Assembly (NCBI GenBank): GCA_021848555.1
Contig: JAJZUN010000016.1
Location: forward strand, 1-15,289
DNA length: 15,289 nt
From: Pseudomonadota bacterium
GTDB lineage: Bacteria; Pseudomonadota; Gammaproteobacteria; Burkholderiales; SG8-39
Direction: 5' to 3'
Shown: positions 1-7,874 of the stretch, in pieces
Layout of the letters: every line of letters begins with the position of its first letter
Numbering within the stretch: position 1 is the stretch's first letter
Made by a program: the position numbers and the translations under genes
Notes under the pieces: model-generated
Databases searched by the model: none
The model's input: the letters and a program-made list of their open reading frames with translations, nothing else
Told to the model about the DNA's origin: nothing

Positions 1-1176
<1,176 letters not shown>

Positions 1177-1218
1177 GAAAATACGGCGTCTTGATTTCCG
1201 TCGTATGCCCAGAGCGGC

Positions 1219-1412
1219 CATTGCGCGCTTGCGCGCGCCAACCGCGTTTTTCTGTACGGTGATAAAAAGCGCATCCGTACAGAAAACCCGGTTATTGATA
1301 AAAGCGGCGTCAGAAAGGGTTTGTTCTTATCCAAGATCGTCGATTGCGCGCGGATGTGTTTTTCATCCGCGCGCAATCGACGATCCGCGCGGACGGGACG
1401 CCGTCCGCGCAA
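1219..1412. repeat. Compound palindromic repeat, copy 1 (three consecutive hairpins A-B-C)
   Basis: This element fills most of the 325-bp gap between ettA and the BASS gene. Hairpin A has 12-bp arms at 1248-1259 and 1275-1286 (ttttctgtacgg / ccgtacagaaaa). Hairpin B has perfect 22-bp arms at 1335-1356 and 1364-1385 around the 7-base loop tgttttt. Hairpin C has perfect 10-bp arms at 1387-1396 and 1401-1410 (gcgcggacgg / ccgtccgcgc) around gacg. The whole element recurs in the same order and orientation at 9278-9462, so this is a dispersed repeat and not a one-off terminator. No transposase or clear terminal inverted repeat is seen. The rest of the gap (1413-1490) holds only a small 6-bp hairpin (ccgcgc 1432-1437 / gcgcgg 1443-1448) and no convincing promoter. 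Confidence 0.9.
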
Positions 1413-1501
1413 GCATGGACAAACATTTCGACCGCGCGACAAGCGCGGCGCTACGATAACGGGGACGAGCGCGTCGAGTCGCACGCGACGGAGGAGGGCA
1501 G

Positions 1502-2380
1502 ATGCAGCAGATTATCCTGATGACCGTGCTGGCGATCATGGTCTACGCCGTGTCGCTGGAACTGCGCGCCGACGACTTCCGTTACGTGGCGCGCCATCCG
1601 CTGGCCGTGGGCGCCGGCCTGGTGGCGCAGTTCGTGCTGCTGCCGGCTGCCACGCTGGCCGTCACGCTGCTCCTCGACCTGCCGGCCGCGACCATGGCGG
1701 CGATGATGCTGGTGGCGGCCTGCCCCGGCGGCGCGCTGTCGAACGTGGTCACGTATTTCGGGCGCGGCAACCTCGCGTTGTCGCTTTCCATTTCCGCGGT
1801 GTCGAACGTGCTGGCGCTGGTGTTCACGCCGCTCAACTTCGGTCTGATGATTGCCGCCAACCCGCGCACTGCCGCCTGGGCGCGCGCGATCGCGGTCGAC
1901 CCGCGCGAACTCGTCGTCAGCCTGGTGTTGCTGCTTGCGCTGCCGATGAGCGCGGCCTTGATCACCACGCAGCGTGCGCCGCAACTGGCCGTGCGCCTGC
2001 GCCTGCCCCTGGGCCGGTTCGCCGTGGCGGCGCTGCTGCTGTTCATCGTCGGCGCGGTTGCGGCCCAGTGGAAACTGTTTCTGGTCGAAATCTCGCGCAC
2101 GCTGCCCATCGTGATCGGGCACAACGCACTCGGCCTGGCGCTGGGCTACGGCGCATCGGTGCTGGCGCGTTTGAGGGTCGCGGACCGGCGCGCGGTGATC
2201 ATCGAAGGCGGAATGCAGAATTCCGGCCTCGCGCTCGGCATCATCGCCGCGCAGTTCAATTCCGACCTGGCGATGGTCGCCGTGGCAGGCCTGTGGGGCA
2301 TCTGGCACATCGTGTCCGGCGGTTCGCTCGCGCTGCTTTGGCGCTACCTGGATCGAGCGCCGCGCCCCGCGCCGCCCTGA
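1502..2380 (+). CDS. Bile acid:sodium symporter (BASS/SBF) family transporter
   Basis: This is a 292-residue hydrophobic inner-membrane protein of the BASS fold, which couples uptake of organic anions (bile acids, pyruvate, pantothenate and others in different subfamilies) to Na+. Family hallmarks are CPGGALSN (residues 74-81) followed by VTYFGRGNLALS in the first half, and the second crossover segment HNALGLALGYG (207-217) with EGGMQNSGLALGI (235-247) in the second half. These are the two discontinuous-helix Na+/substrate regions of the inverted-repeat fold. Length is close to the usual ~300, with about 9 predicted membrane spans. The ATG at 1502 is chosen because GGAGGAGGG sits at about 1490-1498. 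It converges on the short-chain dehydrogenase gene with only 23 bases between stops. The substrate cannot be read from sequence; no neighbouring gene forms an obvious pathway with it. Confidence 0.88.
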   Translation: MQQIILMTVLAIMVYAVSLELRADDFRYVARHPLAVGAGLVAQFVLLPAATLAVTLLLDLPAATMAAMMLVAACPGGALSNVVTYFGRGNLALSLSISAVSNVLALVFTPLNFGLMIAANPRTAAWARAIAVDPRELVVSLVLLLALPMSAALITTQRAPQLAVRLRLPLGRFAVAALLLFIVGAVAAQWKLFLVEISRTLPIVIGHNALGLALGYGASVLARLRVADRRAVIIEGGMQNSGLALGIIAAQFNSDLAMVAVAGLWGIWHIVSGGSLALLWRYLDRAPRPAPP

Positions 2381-2403
2381 CCGGGCCGAAGTTGGCGCTG
2401 CCG

Positions 2404-3162
2404 CTATCCGCGGCCGACGAAGGGCATTTTCGTCGCCATGATGGTCATGAACTGCACGTTCGCATCCAGCGGCAGGTTTGCCATGTAGAGTACCGCCCTG
2501 CCGACATGCGCCACGTCCATGCGCGGCTCGACCGCGATTGAGCCGTTTGCCTGCGCCACGCCGTTGGTCATGCGCTCGGTCATCTCGGTCGCGGCGTTGC
2601 CGATGTCGATCTGGCCGCAGGCGATGTCGTATTTCCGGCAATCGAGCGAGATGCACTTGGTGAGGCCGGTCACCGCGTGCTTGGTGGCGGTATAAGGCGC
2701 GGAATTGGGCCGCGGCGCGTGGGCCGAGATCGAGCCGTTGTTGATGATGCGTCCGCCGCGCGGGTCCTGGCTTTTCATGATTTTGATCGCTTCCTGCGAA
2801 CACAGGAACATGCCGTTGAGGTTGACGTCGACCACCGCTTTCCACTGGTCGAAACCCAGATCTTCCATCGGGATCGCCGGCGCGCCCATGCCGGCGTTGT
2901 TGAACAGCAGGTCCAGCCTGCCCCAGGTGTCGCGCACTTTTGCGAACAGCGCTTTCACGGAATCCGGATTGCCCACGTCCGCCGGCAGGATCAGGGCATC
3001 GGCCGGCGCCGCCCCCGCGTCCGCCGCGGTCTTCTCGATCAGTGCCTTGCGCCGCCCGACCAGCCCCACCCGATAGCCGTTTGCCAGCAGCGCCAGCGCG
3101 GCGCTCTTGCCGATGCCGGTGCCGGCCCCGGTGACGATGGCAACCTTGTTGTGAGAACCCAT
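2404..3162 (-). CDS. Short-chain dehydrogenase/reductase (SDR) family oxidoreductase
   Basis: This is a 252-residue classical SDR: an NAD(P)-dependent cytosolic oxidoreductase acting on an unknown alcohol/carbonyl substrate. The Rossmann dinucleotide motif TGAGTGIG is at 11-18, an acidic residue follows at D62 (ADV), and NNAG is at 88-91. The catalytic set is N114 (VDVNLNG), S144 (NNGSIS), Y157 and K161 (YTATK), with the normal 13-residue S-to-Y spacing. The post-catalytic PG motif is replaced by [10 protein letters not shown], seen in some SDR subgroups. RR at 37-38 after the second strand hints at NADP preference, which is an inference. The start at 3162 is supported by AGGAG just upstream in the minus-strand leader (acAGGAGatcaaacATG). 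It lies 72 bases downstream of the PilZ gene on the same strand and may be cotranscribed with it. Confidence 0.9.
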   Translation of the reverse strand: MGSHNKVAIVTGAGTGIGKSAALALLANGYRVGLVGRRKALIEKTAADAGAAPADALILPADVGNPDSVKALFAKVRDTWGRLDLLFNNAGMGAPAIPMEDLGFDQWKAVVDVNLNGMFLCSQEAIKIMKSQDPRGGRIINNGSISAHAPRPNSAPYTATKHAVTGLTKCISLDCRKYDIACGQIDIGNAATEMTERMTNGVAQANGSIAVEPRMDVAHVGRAVLYMANLPLDANVQFMTIMATKMPFVGRG

Positions 3163-3234
3163 GTTTGATCTCCTGTTAATGGATGGTGCGCTGTGGCGAT
3201 TTATTGATTCTTGAATGCCCGCCGAGAATTCGGT

Positions 3235-3957
3235 TCATGATGATTTCAGGCCGAACAGCGCTTCGACGCGCGCAATATCTTCGGGCGAAAGATTCACGAA
3301 ACGGCAGCCCGAACTTTGCACCTGCCTGCCGTCGGCAAGCGTTTCCAGCTGCGAATAGCGCACCTCCATGTCGACCACGATCGATTCCCCGGAGGGGCTT
3401 TCGATGCGGCAGCCCTTGAGCACCGTGCCCGGCTCGAGGCTGATCGCCGGATCGTACTGCAGAAAGCCGATGCCGCCCTTGCTCACGTTTGCCATGGTGC
3501 CGTCGAAAGGCATTACGCCGCCCTCGTCGACAACGCAGCGCAGCTCCTTTTGCGGCGGGGCCTCCGCGCGTTCGTTTTCCCGGCGTCTGTGGCCGGCGAC
3601 GAGCTCGGGAAAGCGCAGCCGGATTCCCGGAGCGCCTTCGTGCGCGCTGGTCGGCTGCGGATCGCCCGCGGCGAATTCGACGCGCCAGCCTCCGGGTTCG
3701 GCGTGAAACGTCGCGCGCGGCCGGGCCAGCAGGGCCTTGTTGGCGGCCTCGTCCGCGCTGAGTTCGATGATGATGTACACCCGTGCCGGATCGATAAAGC
3801 GCAGGCGCGAGCGGAACAGCAGCTTGCCCCCGCCCAGGTCGGAAATGATGGGCTCGCCCCGCATCACCAGCGAGTTGAGCACGCGCGTGATTTCTTCGGG
3901 CGTGCGCAGCATCTGCCCTACAAGGGAGAAGGCCGGTTTCGGGTCGGAGAGCGTCAT
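3235..3957 (-). CDS. PilZ-domain protein, YcgR-like, probable c-di-GMP effector
   Basis: This is a 240-residue soluble protein. The N-terminal ~110 residues (RTPEEITRVLNSL at 18-30, then GGGKLLFRSRL and a FIDPARVYIIIELSADE strand) resemble the YcgR-type N-terminal domain. A PilZ domain follows at about 120-235. The c-di-GMP-binding signature is present in both halves: RxxxR as R126-ENE-R130 within HRRRENER, and NxSxxG as N157-VSKG-G162. Such proteins sense c-di-GMP and modulate flagella, exopolysaccharide or adhesion, but no motility or polysaccharide gene lies nearby to say which. The ATG at 3957 (MTLSDPKP) is the first plausible start. No strong ribosome-binding site precedes it, and a GTG ten codons upstream is a weaker alternative. 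It lies between the feoB-like gene (122 bases upstream) and the SDR gene (72 bases downstream). Confidence 0.82.
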   Translation of the reverse strand: MTLSDPKPAFSLVGQMLRTPEEITRVLNSLVMRGEPIISDLGGGKLLFRSRLRFIDPARVYIIIELSADEAANKALLARPRATFHAEPGGWRVEFAAGDPQPTSAHEGAPGIRLRFPELVAGHRRRENERAEAPPQKELRCVVDEGGVMPFDGTMANVSKGGIGFLQYDPAISLEPGTVLKGCRIESPSGESIVVDMEVRYSQLETLADGRQVQSSGCRFVNLSPEDIARVEALFGLKSS

Positions 3958-4007
3958 GAGGCTTGCGGATGGGAGGCAAATGGGCACCTTTCGGCGCTCT
4001 TGTGCAG

Positions 4008-4013
4008 AGTATA
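4008..4013 (-). promoter_or_regulatory. Candidate -10 box (TATACT) for the PilZ gene
   Basis: In the 122-base gap between the feoB-like and PilZ genes the minus strand reads gttTATACTctg, a five-of-six match to the sigma70 -10. The start codon lies about 50 bases downstream. No good -35 hexamer is present at 16-18 bases, so this is only a candidate. If real, PilZ and the SDR gene would have a promoter separate from the feoB-like gene. Confidence 0.35.
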
Positions 4014-4079
4014 AACGTAACCGTGAATCGGCGAGCGGTCGAATCGCGGCGCGCAGCTTGCCATCACCGGGTTCCGGGG

Positions 4080-6158
4080 CTAGGCCGGGAACAGCCGCGC
4101 TCCCTCCAGCAGCAGGCGCACCGCCCCGCTCACCAGCAGCGCCACGCCTACTGACAGCGCAACCGAAACCAGCGCTTCCTTGCGGCCTATGGTCTTCAGC
4201 ATCACGGCAAACGTGGAAATGCAGGGAATGTAGAAGGTCAGGAACAGCAGGAAGGTGGTGATCTGTACCCAGTCCAGGCGCGTGCCGACTTCGAACGTAC
4301 CCAGCGCCTGATAAATCATCAGCAGGGACAGCTCCTTTCTCAGCACCCCGAACAGGATGGGCACGCCCAGCACCACCGGCAGCCCCAGCCACCACGCGGT
4401 CACCGGGGTGAGCAGGGCGTTGATCATGGTATCGGCGCCCACGTGGTGCAGCAAGGCCAGCACCACGCTGCCGCCGACCAGCAGCGGGGTGACGATGGTG
4501 ACGATGTCCTCGGTCCGCGCCCAAGTTTCCGACAGCATGGAGCGCGCGCGCGGCAGCGCGTAGGGCGGGATTTCCTGCACCTGCCCCGGGCCGAATGCGC
4601 GCCGGTCGCGCGCCAGCAGGCGACCCATCAGCGCGACCACGGCGATAGTCAGCGCGAAGATGGCGAACACGCCGCTGCCGCCCAGGTATTTGCCGGCCAG
4701 CGCAAGAATGATGGCCGAGCGCGCCGAACAGGGTACGAAGGTGATCAGCACCGAGGCGATCACCCGTTCGCGGCCGCTGGTGACCTTGGCCGCGGCTGAA
4801 ATTGCGGGAACATTGCAGCCCAGGCCGGTGAGAAAAGGCACGGCGACGCCGCCGTGCAGTCCGATCTGGTGGAAACCGCGGTCGACGACGAAGGCGATGC
4901 GCTGCATCACGCCCGCTTCCTCCAGCGCCACCAGCAGCAGTACCAGGGGCAGCATATAGGGCACGACGATGCCGACCAGCCCGATCAGGCCGTCGGCCAC
5001 GGCGCGGCCGACGACGCCGCCGGTGGAGGTCGGTTGCCAGCCGGCGAGCGCGTCGACCAGGCGCGCCGAGCTTATGGAATCGAGCCAGGCGCTGACCTCG
5101 AACACCATGAACAGCACTGCGGCAAATACCGCCAGACTGCCGATCAGGCCCCACTGCGGATGCAGGAACAGTTCATCCAGCCAGTAGCGCCAGCCGCGGC
5201 CTTCGTGCGCGGCGCCCATGCGTGCGCTGGCTTCAAACAATGTGGCGGCGCGGTGGTGGCGGTCGGCGTGCAGTTCCTCTTCCAGTGGCCGCGGCAGCTT
5301 GACTGCGGCCTCGGCGCGCAATTGCCGCAGTTGCGGCAGCAGTTGCGGGAAGTGCTGGTCCAGCTCGTCGAGGAAATAGGGGTCCCCCGCTGCGACCTGC
5401 ATCAGCAGCAGCCCATGCGGCGCGCGGAATGCCGCATGTATCTCCGGACGGTTCAGCGCCTGGCTCAGGGGCTGGAGACTGTCGCGGATGTGCTTGCTGA
5501 CCGGCTGCGGCAGCGGGCAGGCGGCGTCGCGCACCGCGGCCACTGCGGTGGCGAATAGTTGCGAAATGCCCTGGCCCATCAGCGCCACGGTGGGCACCAC
5601 CGGTATGCCGAGGAGTTTTTCCAGAGTCTTGACGTTGATGTGCAGGCCTTTTTCCCAGGCCTCGTCCATCATGTTCAGCGCGATCACCATAGGCCGGCCG
5701 AGCTGGGACAATTCCAGCGTGAGCTCCAGATGGTTCTCGAGGCGGGTGGCATCGACCACCTGCACGATCAGGTCGGGCGGCGCGAACGGCGCCGGCGGTC
5801 CGCCGGGTTCGTGCAACGAGATGGGCGGACGCTCGTCGCCCCACAGCAAATATTTCAATGCCGGCAGATCGTCCTCGCCCAGGTGGTGCAAGGCGCTTAC
5901 GCTGGGCAGTTCGATCAGGCTCGCCTCGTCGAAGCCGATCTGCACCGTGCATTCGCCGTAGGCGCGATGCGTGCCGGCCAGCCTGCCGGTGCGCGGCGCG
6001 GTGCTGGACACCGCATTGAACAGCGTACTCTTGCCGGCGTTCGGCATGCCGACCAAGGCGATGCGCAAGCGCCGCTCGCCGCGGAACAAGGGTGTGCGCA
6101 GCGGGACCGTGGATTGGTGCACCGGCCGGTCGCCGCGGATGTTCGCCGTTTTGTTCAT
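4080..6158 (-). CDS. feoB: FeoB-like ferrous iron transporter with atypical GTPase switch motifs
   Basis: This 692-residue protein has the FeoB architecture: an N-terminal cytoplasmic G domain (about 30-215), a helical spacer (about 220-320) and a polytopic membrane domain (about 335-690). G1 is GMPNAGKST (37-45) and G4 is NMMD (162-165). The membrane domain carries the family blocks GCNVPA (447-452), PCSAR (476-480), RKELSL (607-612) and YIPCIST (643-649), so it keeps the cysteine-containing gate motifs. Oddities: the canonical G3 DLPGTYSL is here ELPSVSAL (83-90). The G2 segment GVTVE is replaced by GTHRA, and a proline-rich insert lies at about 111-128. It is shorter than E. coli FeoB (773). 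No feoA or feoC is adjacent. The start at 6158 has no ribosome-binding site and lies 5 bases after TATAAT, suggesting a leaderless mRNA. The expected role is GTP-dependent Fe(II) uptake across the inner membrane; a divergent metal-transport paralogue is possible. Confidence 0.85.
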   Translation of the reverse strand: MNKTANIRGDRPVHQSTVPLRTPLFRGERRLRIALVGMPNAGKSTLFNAVSSTAPRTGRLAGTHRAYGECTVQIGFDEASLIELPSVSALHHLGEDDLPALKYLLWGDERPPISLHEPGGPPAPFAPPDLIVQVVDATRLENHLELTLELSQLGRPMVIALNMMDEAWEKGLHINVKTLEKLLGIPVVPTVALMGQGISQLFATAVAAVRDAACPLPQPVSKHIRDSLQPLSQALNRPEIHAAFRAPHGLLLMQVAAGDPYFLDELDQHFPQLLPQLRQLRAEAAVKLPRPLEEELHADRHHRAATLFEASARMGAAHEGRGWRYWLDELFLHPQWGLIGSLAVFAAVLFMVFEVSAWLDSISSARLVDALAGWQPTSTGGVVGRAVADGLIGLVGIVVPYMLPLVLLLVALEEAGVMQRIAFVVDRGFHQIGLHGGVAVPFLTGLGCNVPAISAAAKVTSGRERVIASVLITFVPCSARSAIILALAGKYLGGSGVFAIFALTIAVVALMGRLLARDRRAFGPGQVQEIPPYALPRARSMLSETWARTEDIVTIVTPLLVGGSVVLALLHHVGADTMINALLTPVTAWWLGLPVVLGVPILFGVLRKELSLLMIYQALGTFEVGTRLDWVQITTFLLFLTFYIPCISTFAVMLKTIGRKEALVSVALSVGVALLVSGAVRLLLEGARLFPA

Positions 6159-6170
6159 GAATCATTATAA
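6156..6170 (-). promoter_or_regulatory. Fur-box-like sequence over the feoB-like gene start (weak)
   Basis: The minus strand contains ATAATGATT (6168-6160). This matches nine consecutive positions of the core of the Fur 7-1-7 motif (TGATAATnATTATCA), but the second half-site is poor (CATG instead of ATCA). It overlaps the proposed -10 and start codon of the feoB-like gene, where Fur binding would block transcription. Fur control of feo genes is established in proteobacteria; its application here is an inference from a partial match. Confidence 0.3.
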
Positions 6171-6171
6171 T
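6164..6171. promoter_or_regulatory. Symmetric -10 element ATTATAAT between divergent feoB-like and dctP genes
   Basis: ATTATAAT is its own reverse complement and gives a perfect TATAAT on each strand: 6166-6171 for plus and 6169-6164 for minus. In the plus direction it would start an mRNA near 6178 with a ~70-base leader for dctP. In the minus direction it would start at or next to the feoB-like ATG (6158). The -35 hexamers are weak on both sides (best plus candidate ttcgcc at 6142-6147), so an activator or other sigma preference is possible. Confidence 0.5.
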
Positions 6172-6247
6172 GGCATCCCGACCCCGGACATCCGGCGCCA
6201 AGACCGGACCCACCTCGTAAACAGCGGGACCCTAAGGAGATAAGTTC

Positions 6248-7288
6248 ATGACGAAACCACATTCGCGCGGCATGCTTGCCGGCACCGCAATCAGCATCGC
6301 GCTGGCGCTCGCCGCTCCGTTGGCGGGTGCGCAGGACAAGCCGATCGAGCTCAAGTTCGCCCACTGGCTGCCGGCGCAGCATCCGCTGGCGAAGCTCGGT
6401 TTCGAACCCTGGGCGAAGTCCGTGGAAGCCGCGTCCAAGGGCTCGATCAAGGTCACGATCTATCCCGCGCAGCAGCTGGGCAAAGCGGCCAATCACTACG
6501 ACATGGCGCGCGACGGCATCGCCGACATTACCTGGGCCAACCCGGGCTATCAGGCGGACCGCTTTCCGATATTCGGCGTGAGCGAACTGCCGTTCCAGTT
6601 CTCCAATCCCGGCGCCGGGTCGAAAGCCCTGGATGCCTGGTATCGCGCCTCCTATGCCGAGAAGGAAATGAAGGACGTGCACTTCTGCCTCGCGCATATC
6701 CACATCGGCACGATACACTCGAAAAAGCCGATCACCGATCCGGAACAGATCAAGGGCATGAAAATTCGGCCCTCCCACGGCACCATGGCGCAGTTCGTCA
6801 CCCTGCTGGGTGGCACCAACGTCCAGGTATCGGCGCCCGAGTCGCGCGACGCGCTGGAGAAAGGCGTGGCCGACGCCATCACCTTCCCCTGGCATTCGAT
6901 CATCACCTTCGGCATCGACAAAGTGATCAAGTACCATACCGACATGCGGCTGTATGCGGCTACCTTCGCCTGGACCATGAACAAGGACAGCTACCGCAAG
7001 CTGTCTTCGGCCCAGAAAAAAGTAATCGACGACCACTGCAGCAACGCCTGGGCGGCCAAAGTCGGAGCAGACTGGGGCAACGACGAGGATTCGGGCCAGG
7101 ACAAGCTGGCGAAAACGCCCGGCCACACCATCGTCAAGTTGACCGACAGCCAGCGCGTTGCCTGGCGCAAGGCCGCTGCACCGCTGACCGATGCGTGGCT
7201 GAAAACGCCGAACAGTTCGGGGATCGATGCCAAGCAGGCTCTGGACTCCTTCCACAAGGCCCTGGAGACTCACAAAGCCGCGTACTAA
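6248..7288 (+). CDS. dctP: TRAP transporter substrate-binding protein, DctP family
   Basis: This is the periplasmic solute receptor of a TRAP transporter, which captures an organic acid and delivers it to the DctQM permease for Na+- or proton-coupled uptake. It is 346 residues with a Sec signal peptide (MTKPHSRGML..., hydrophobic core about 10-24) and likely cleavage after AGA at residue 28. The mature protein begins QDKPIELKFAHWLPAQHPL, typical of DctP. R174 in KGMKIRPSHG is at the place of the conserved carboxylate-binding arginine, followed by LGGTNVQV and LEKGVADAITFPW, the usual ligand-site region. The ATG at 6248 follows AAGGAGA with good spacing. It is the first gene of dctP-dctQ-dctM. 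The substrate is likely a carboxylate, but the identity (C4-dicarboxylate, keto acid, aromatic acid) cannot be told. Cysteines at 147 and 264 in the mature protein are unusual for a periplasmic receptor and could pair. Confidence 0.93.
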   Translation: MTKPHSRGMLAGTAISIALALAAPLAGAQDKPIELKFAHWLPAQHPLAKLGFEPWAKSVEAASKGSIKVTIYPAQQLGKAANHYDMARDGIADITWANPGYQADRFPIFGVSELPFQFSNPGAGSKALDAWYRASYAEKEMKDVHFCLAHIHIGTIHSKKPITDPEQIKGMKIRPSHGTMAQFVTLLGGTNVQVSAPESRDALEKGVADAITFPWHSIITFGIDKVIKYHTDMRLYAATFAWTMNKDSYRKLSSAQKKVIDDHCSNAWAAKVGADWGNDEDSGQDKLAKTPGHTIVKLTDSQRVAWRKAAAPLTDAWLKTPNSSGIDAKQALDSFHKALETHKAAY

Positions 7289-7300
7289 ACCGACCGGTCC

Positions 7301-7339
7301 GCCGGCACTCCCGCGCGCGCTCGCCGGGGGAGTGCCGGC
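7301..7339 (+). promoter_or_regulatory. Intercistronic hairpin between dctP and dctQ
   Basis: Perfect 12-bp arms gccggcactccc (7301-7312) and gggagtgccggc (7328-7339) flank a 15-base GC-rich loop, starting 12 bases after the dctP stop. No T-run follows, so it is not a standard terminator. Such hairpins after binding-protein genes are known to stabilise the upstream message, giving excess receptor over permease. That role is inferred here. The remainder of the 94-base gap leads into the dctQ ribosome-binding site. Confidence 0.75.
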
Positions 7340-7382
7340 AGCGCGCCTTTCCCGGCCCCGCCTACCCACCGGAGGTTCCGCC

Positions 7383-7874
7383 ATGCTCGACAAGATTCTT
7401 GCCGTTACGGAAAGCGTCGCAGCGTTCTTTTTGCTGCTGGTGGCGGTGCTGACCTTCTCGAACGTGTGCGTGCGTTATCTGCTGCATACCCAAATTCCGG
7501 ACTGGTTCGATTTGTCCAAGCAGTTCCAGGCCATCGCCGTCATGTGGGGCATCGCCATCGCCACCTATCGCGGCAGCCACATCTGCGTCGACATCGTCTG
7601 GGAGCATTCCGGCAGCGCCTGGCGGCGGCGCATCGACCTCATCGCCACCGGTGTGACCCTGTTGCTGTTGGCGCCCATGGCCTGGATGATCATCAGCATG
7701 GTGGGCAACATGGGCAGCGAAGCGACCAGCGACCTGCGCATTCCGCTGCACTATTTCTATGCCATCGCCGCAGTGGGCGCGGTGGCCGCGGCGATACTCG
7801 CCGCCAAACGCATGCTGGTGTTGTTTGCCAGCCGCGCGCCTCGCGGCGCGGGGGCGGAGCGTCAGGATGGATAG
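7383..7874 (+). CDS. dctQ: TRAP transporter small permease subunit, DctQ family
   Basis: This is a 163-residue inner-membrane protein with four predicted spans, the small subunit that pairs with DctM. The conserved region runs from NVCVRYLL through the W-F-D segment to AIAVMWGIAIATYRGSHICVDI, matching the DctQ pattern of an aromatic/acidic stretch followed by R-G-x-H-I-x-V-D. The ATG at 7383 is chosen over upstream in-frame codons because CCGGAGG lies just before it (about 7369-7375). Upstream codons would run through the dctP-dctQ hairpin. The last 8 bases overlap dctM, implying translational coupling. The charged C-terminal tail (RAPRGAGAERQDG) is cytoplasmic. Confidence 0.92.
   Translation: MLDKILAVTESVAAFFLLLVAVLTFSNVCVRYLLHTQIPDWFDLSKQFQAIAVMWGIAIATYRGSHICVDIVWEHSGSAWRRRIDLIATGVTLLLLAPMAWMIISMVGNMGSEATSDLRIPLHYFYAIAAVGAVAAAILAAKRMLVLFASRAPRGAGAERQDG

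Noticed and set aside
1335..1385. Hairpin B considered as a simple Rho-independent terminator of ettA
   Set aside because: No T-run follows the stem, it lies 160 bases past the stop, and the same three-hairpin unit recurs elsewhere, so a dispersed repeat fits better. It may still impede transcription.
1205..1459. Small plus-strand reading frame similar to part of the one at 9089-9355 (shared ...IKSASVQKTRL...)
   Set aside because: The likeness comes from the palindromic repeat DNA itself. The two frames differ by indels in hairpin A, lack ribosome-binding sites and shared starts, and run through the hairpin arms.
1451..2845. Long minus-strand open frame (464 codons) opposite the BASS and SDR genes
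   Set aside because: It spans two clear genes and their junction, has a composition rich in H, R, Q and G typical of antisense shadow in high-GC DNA, and no family motifs.
5233..6213. Minus-strand frame (326 codons) overlapping the feoB-like gene in another frame
   Set aside because: Arginine/alanine-rich shadow of the GTPase domain; the feoB-like frame carries all conserved motifs.
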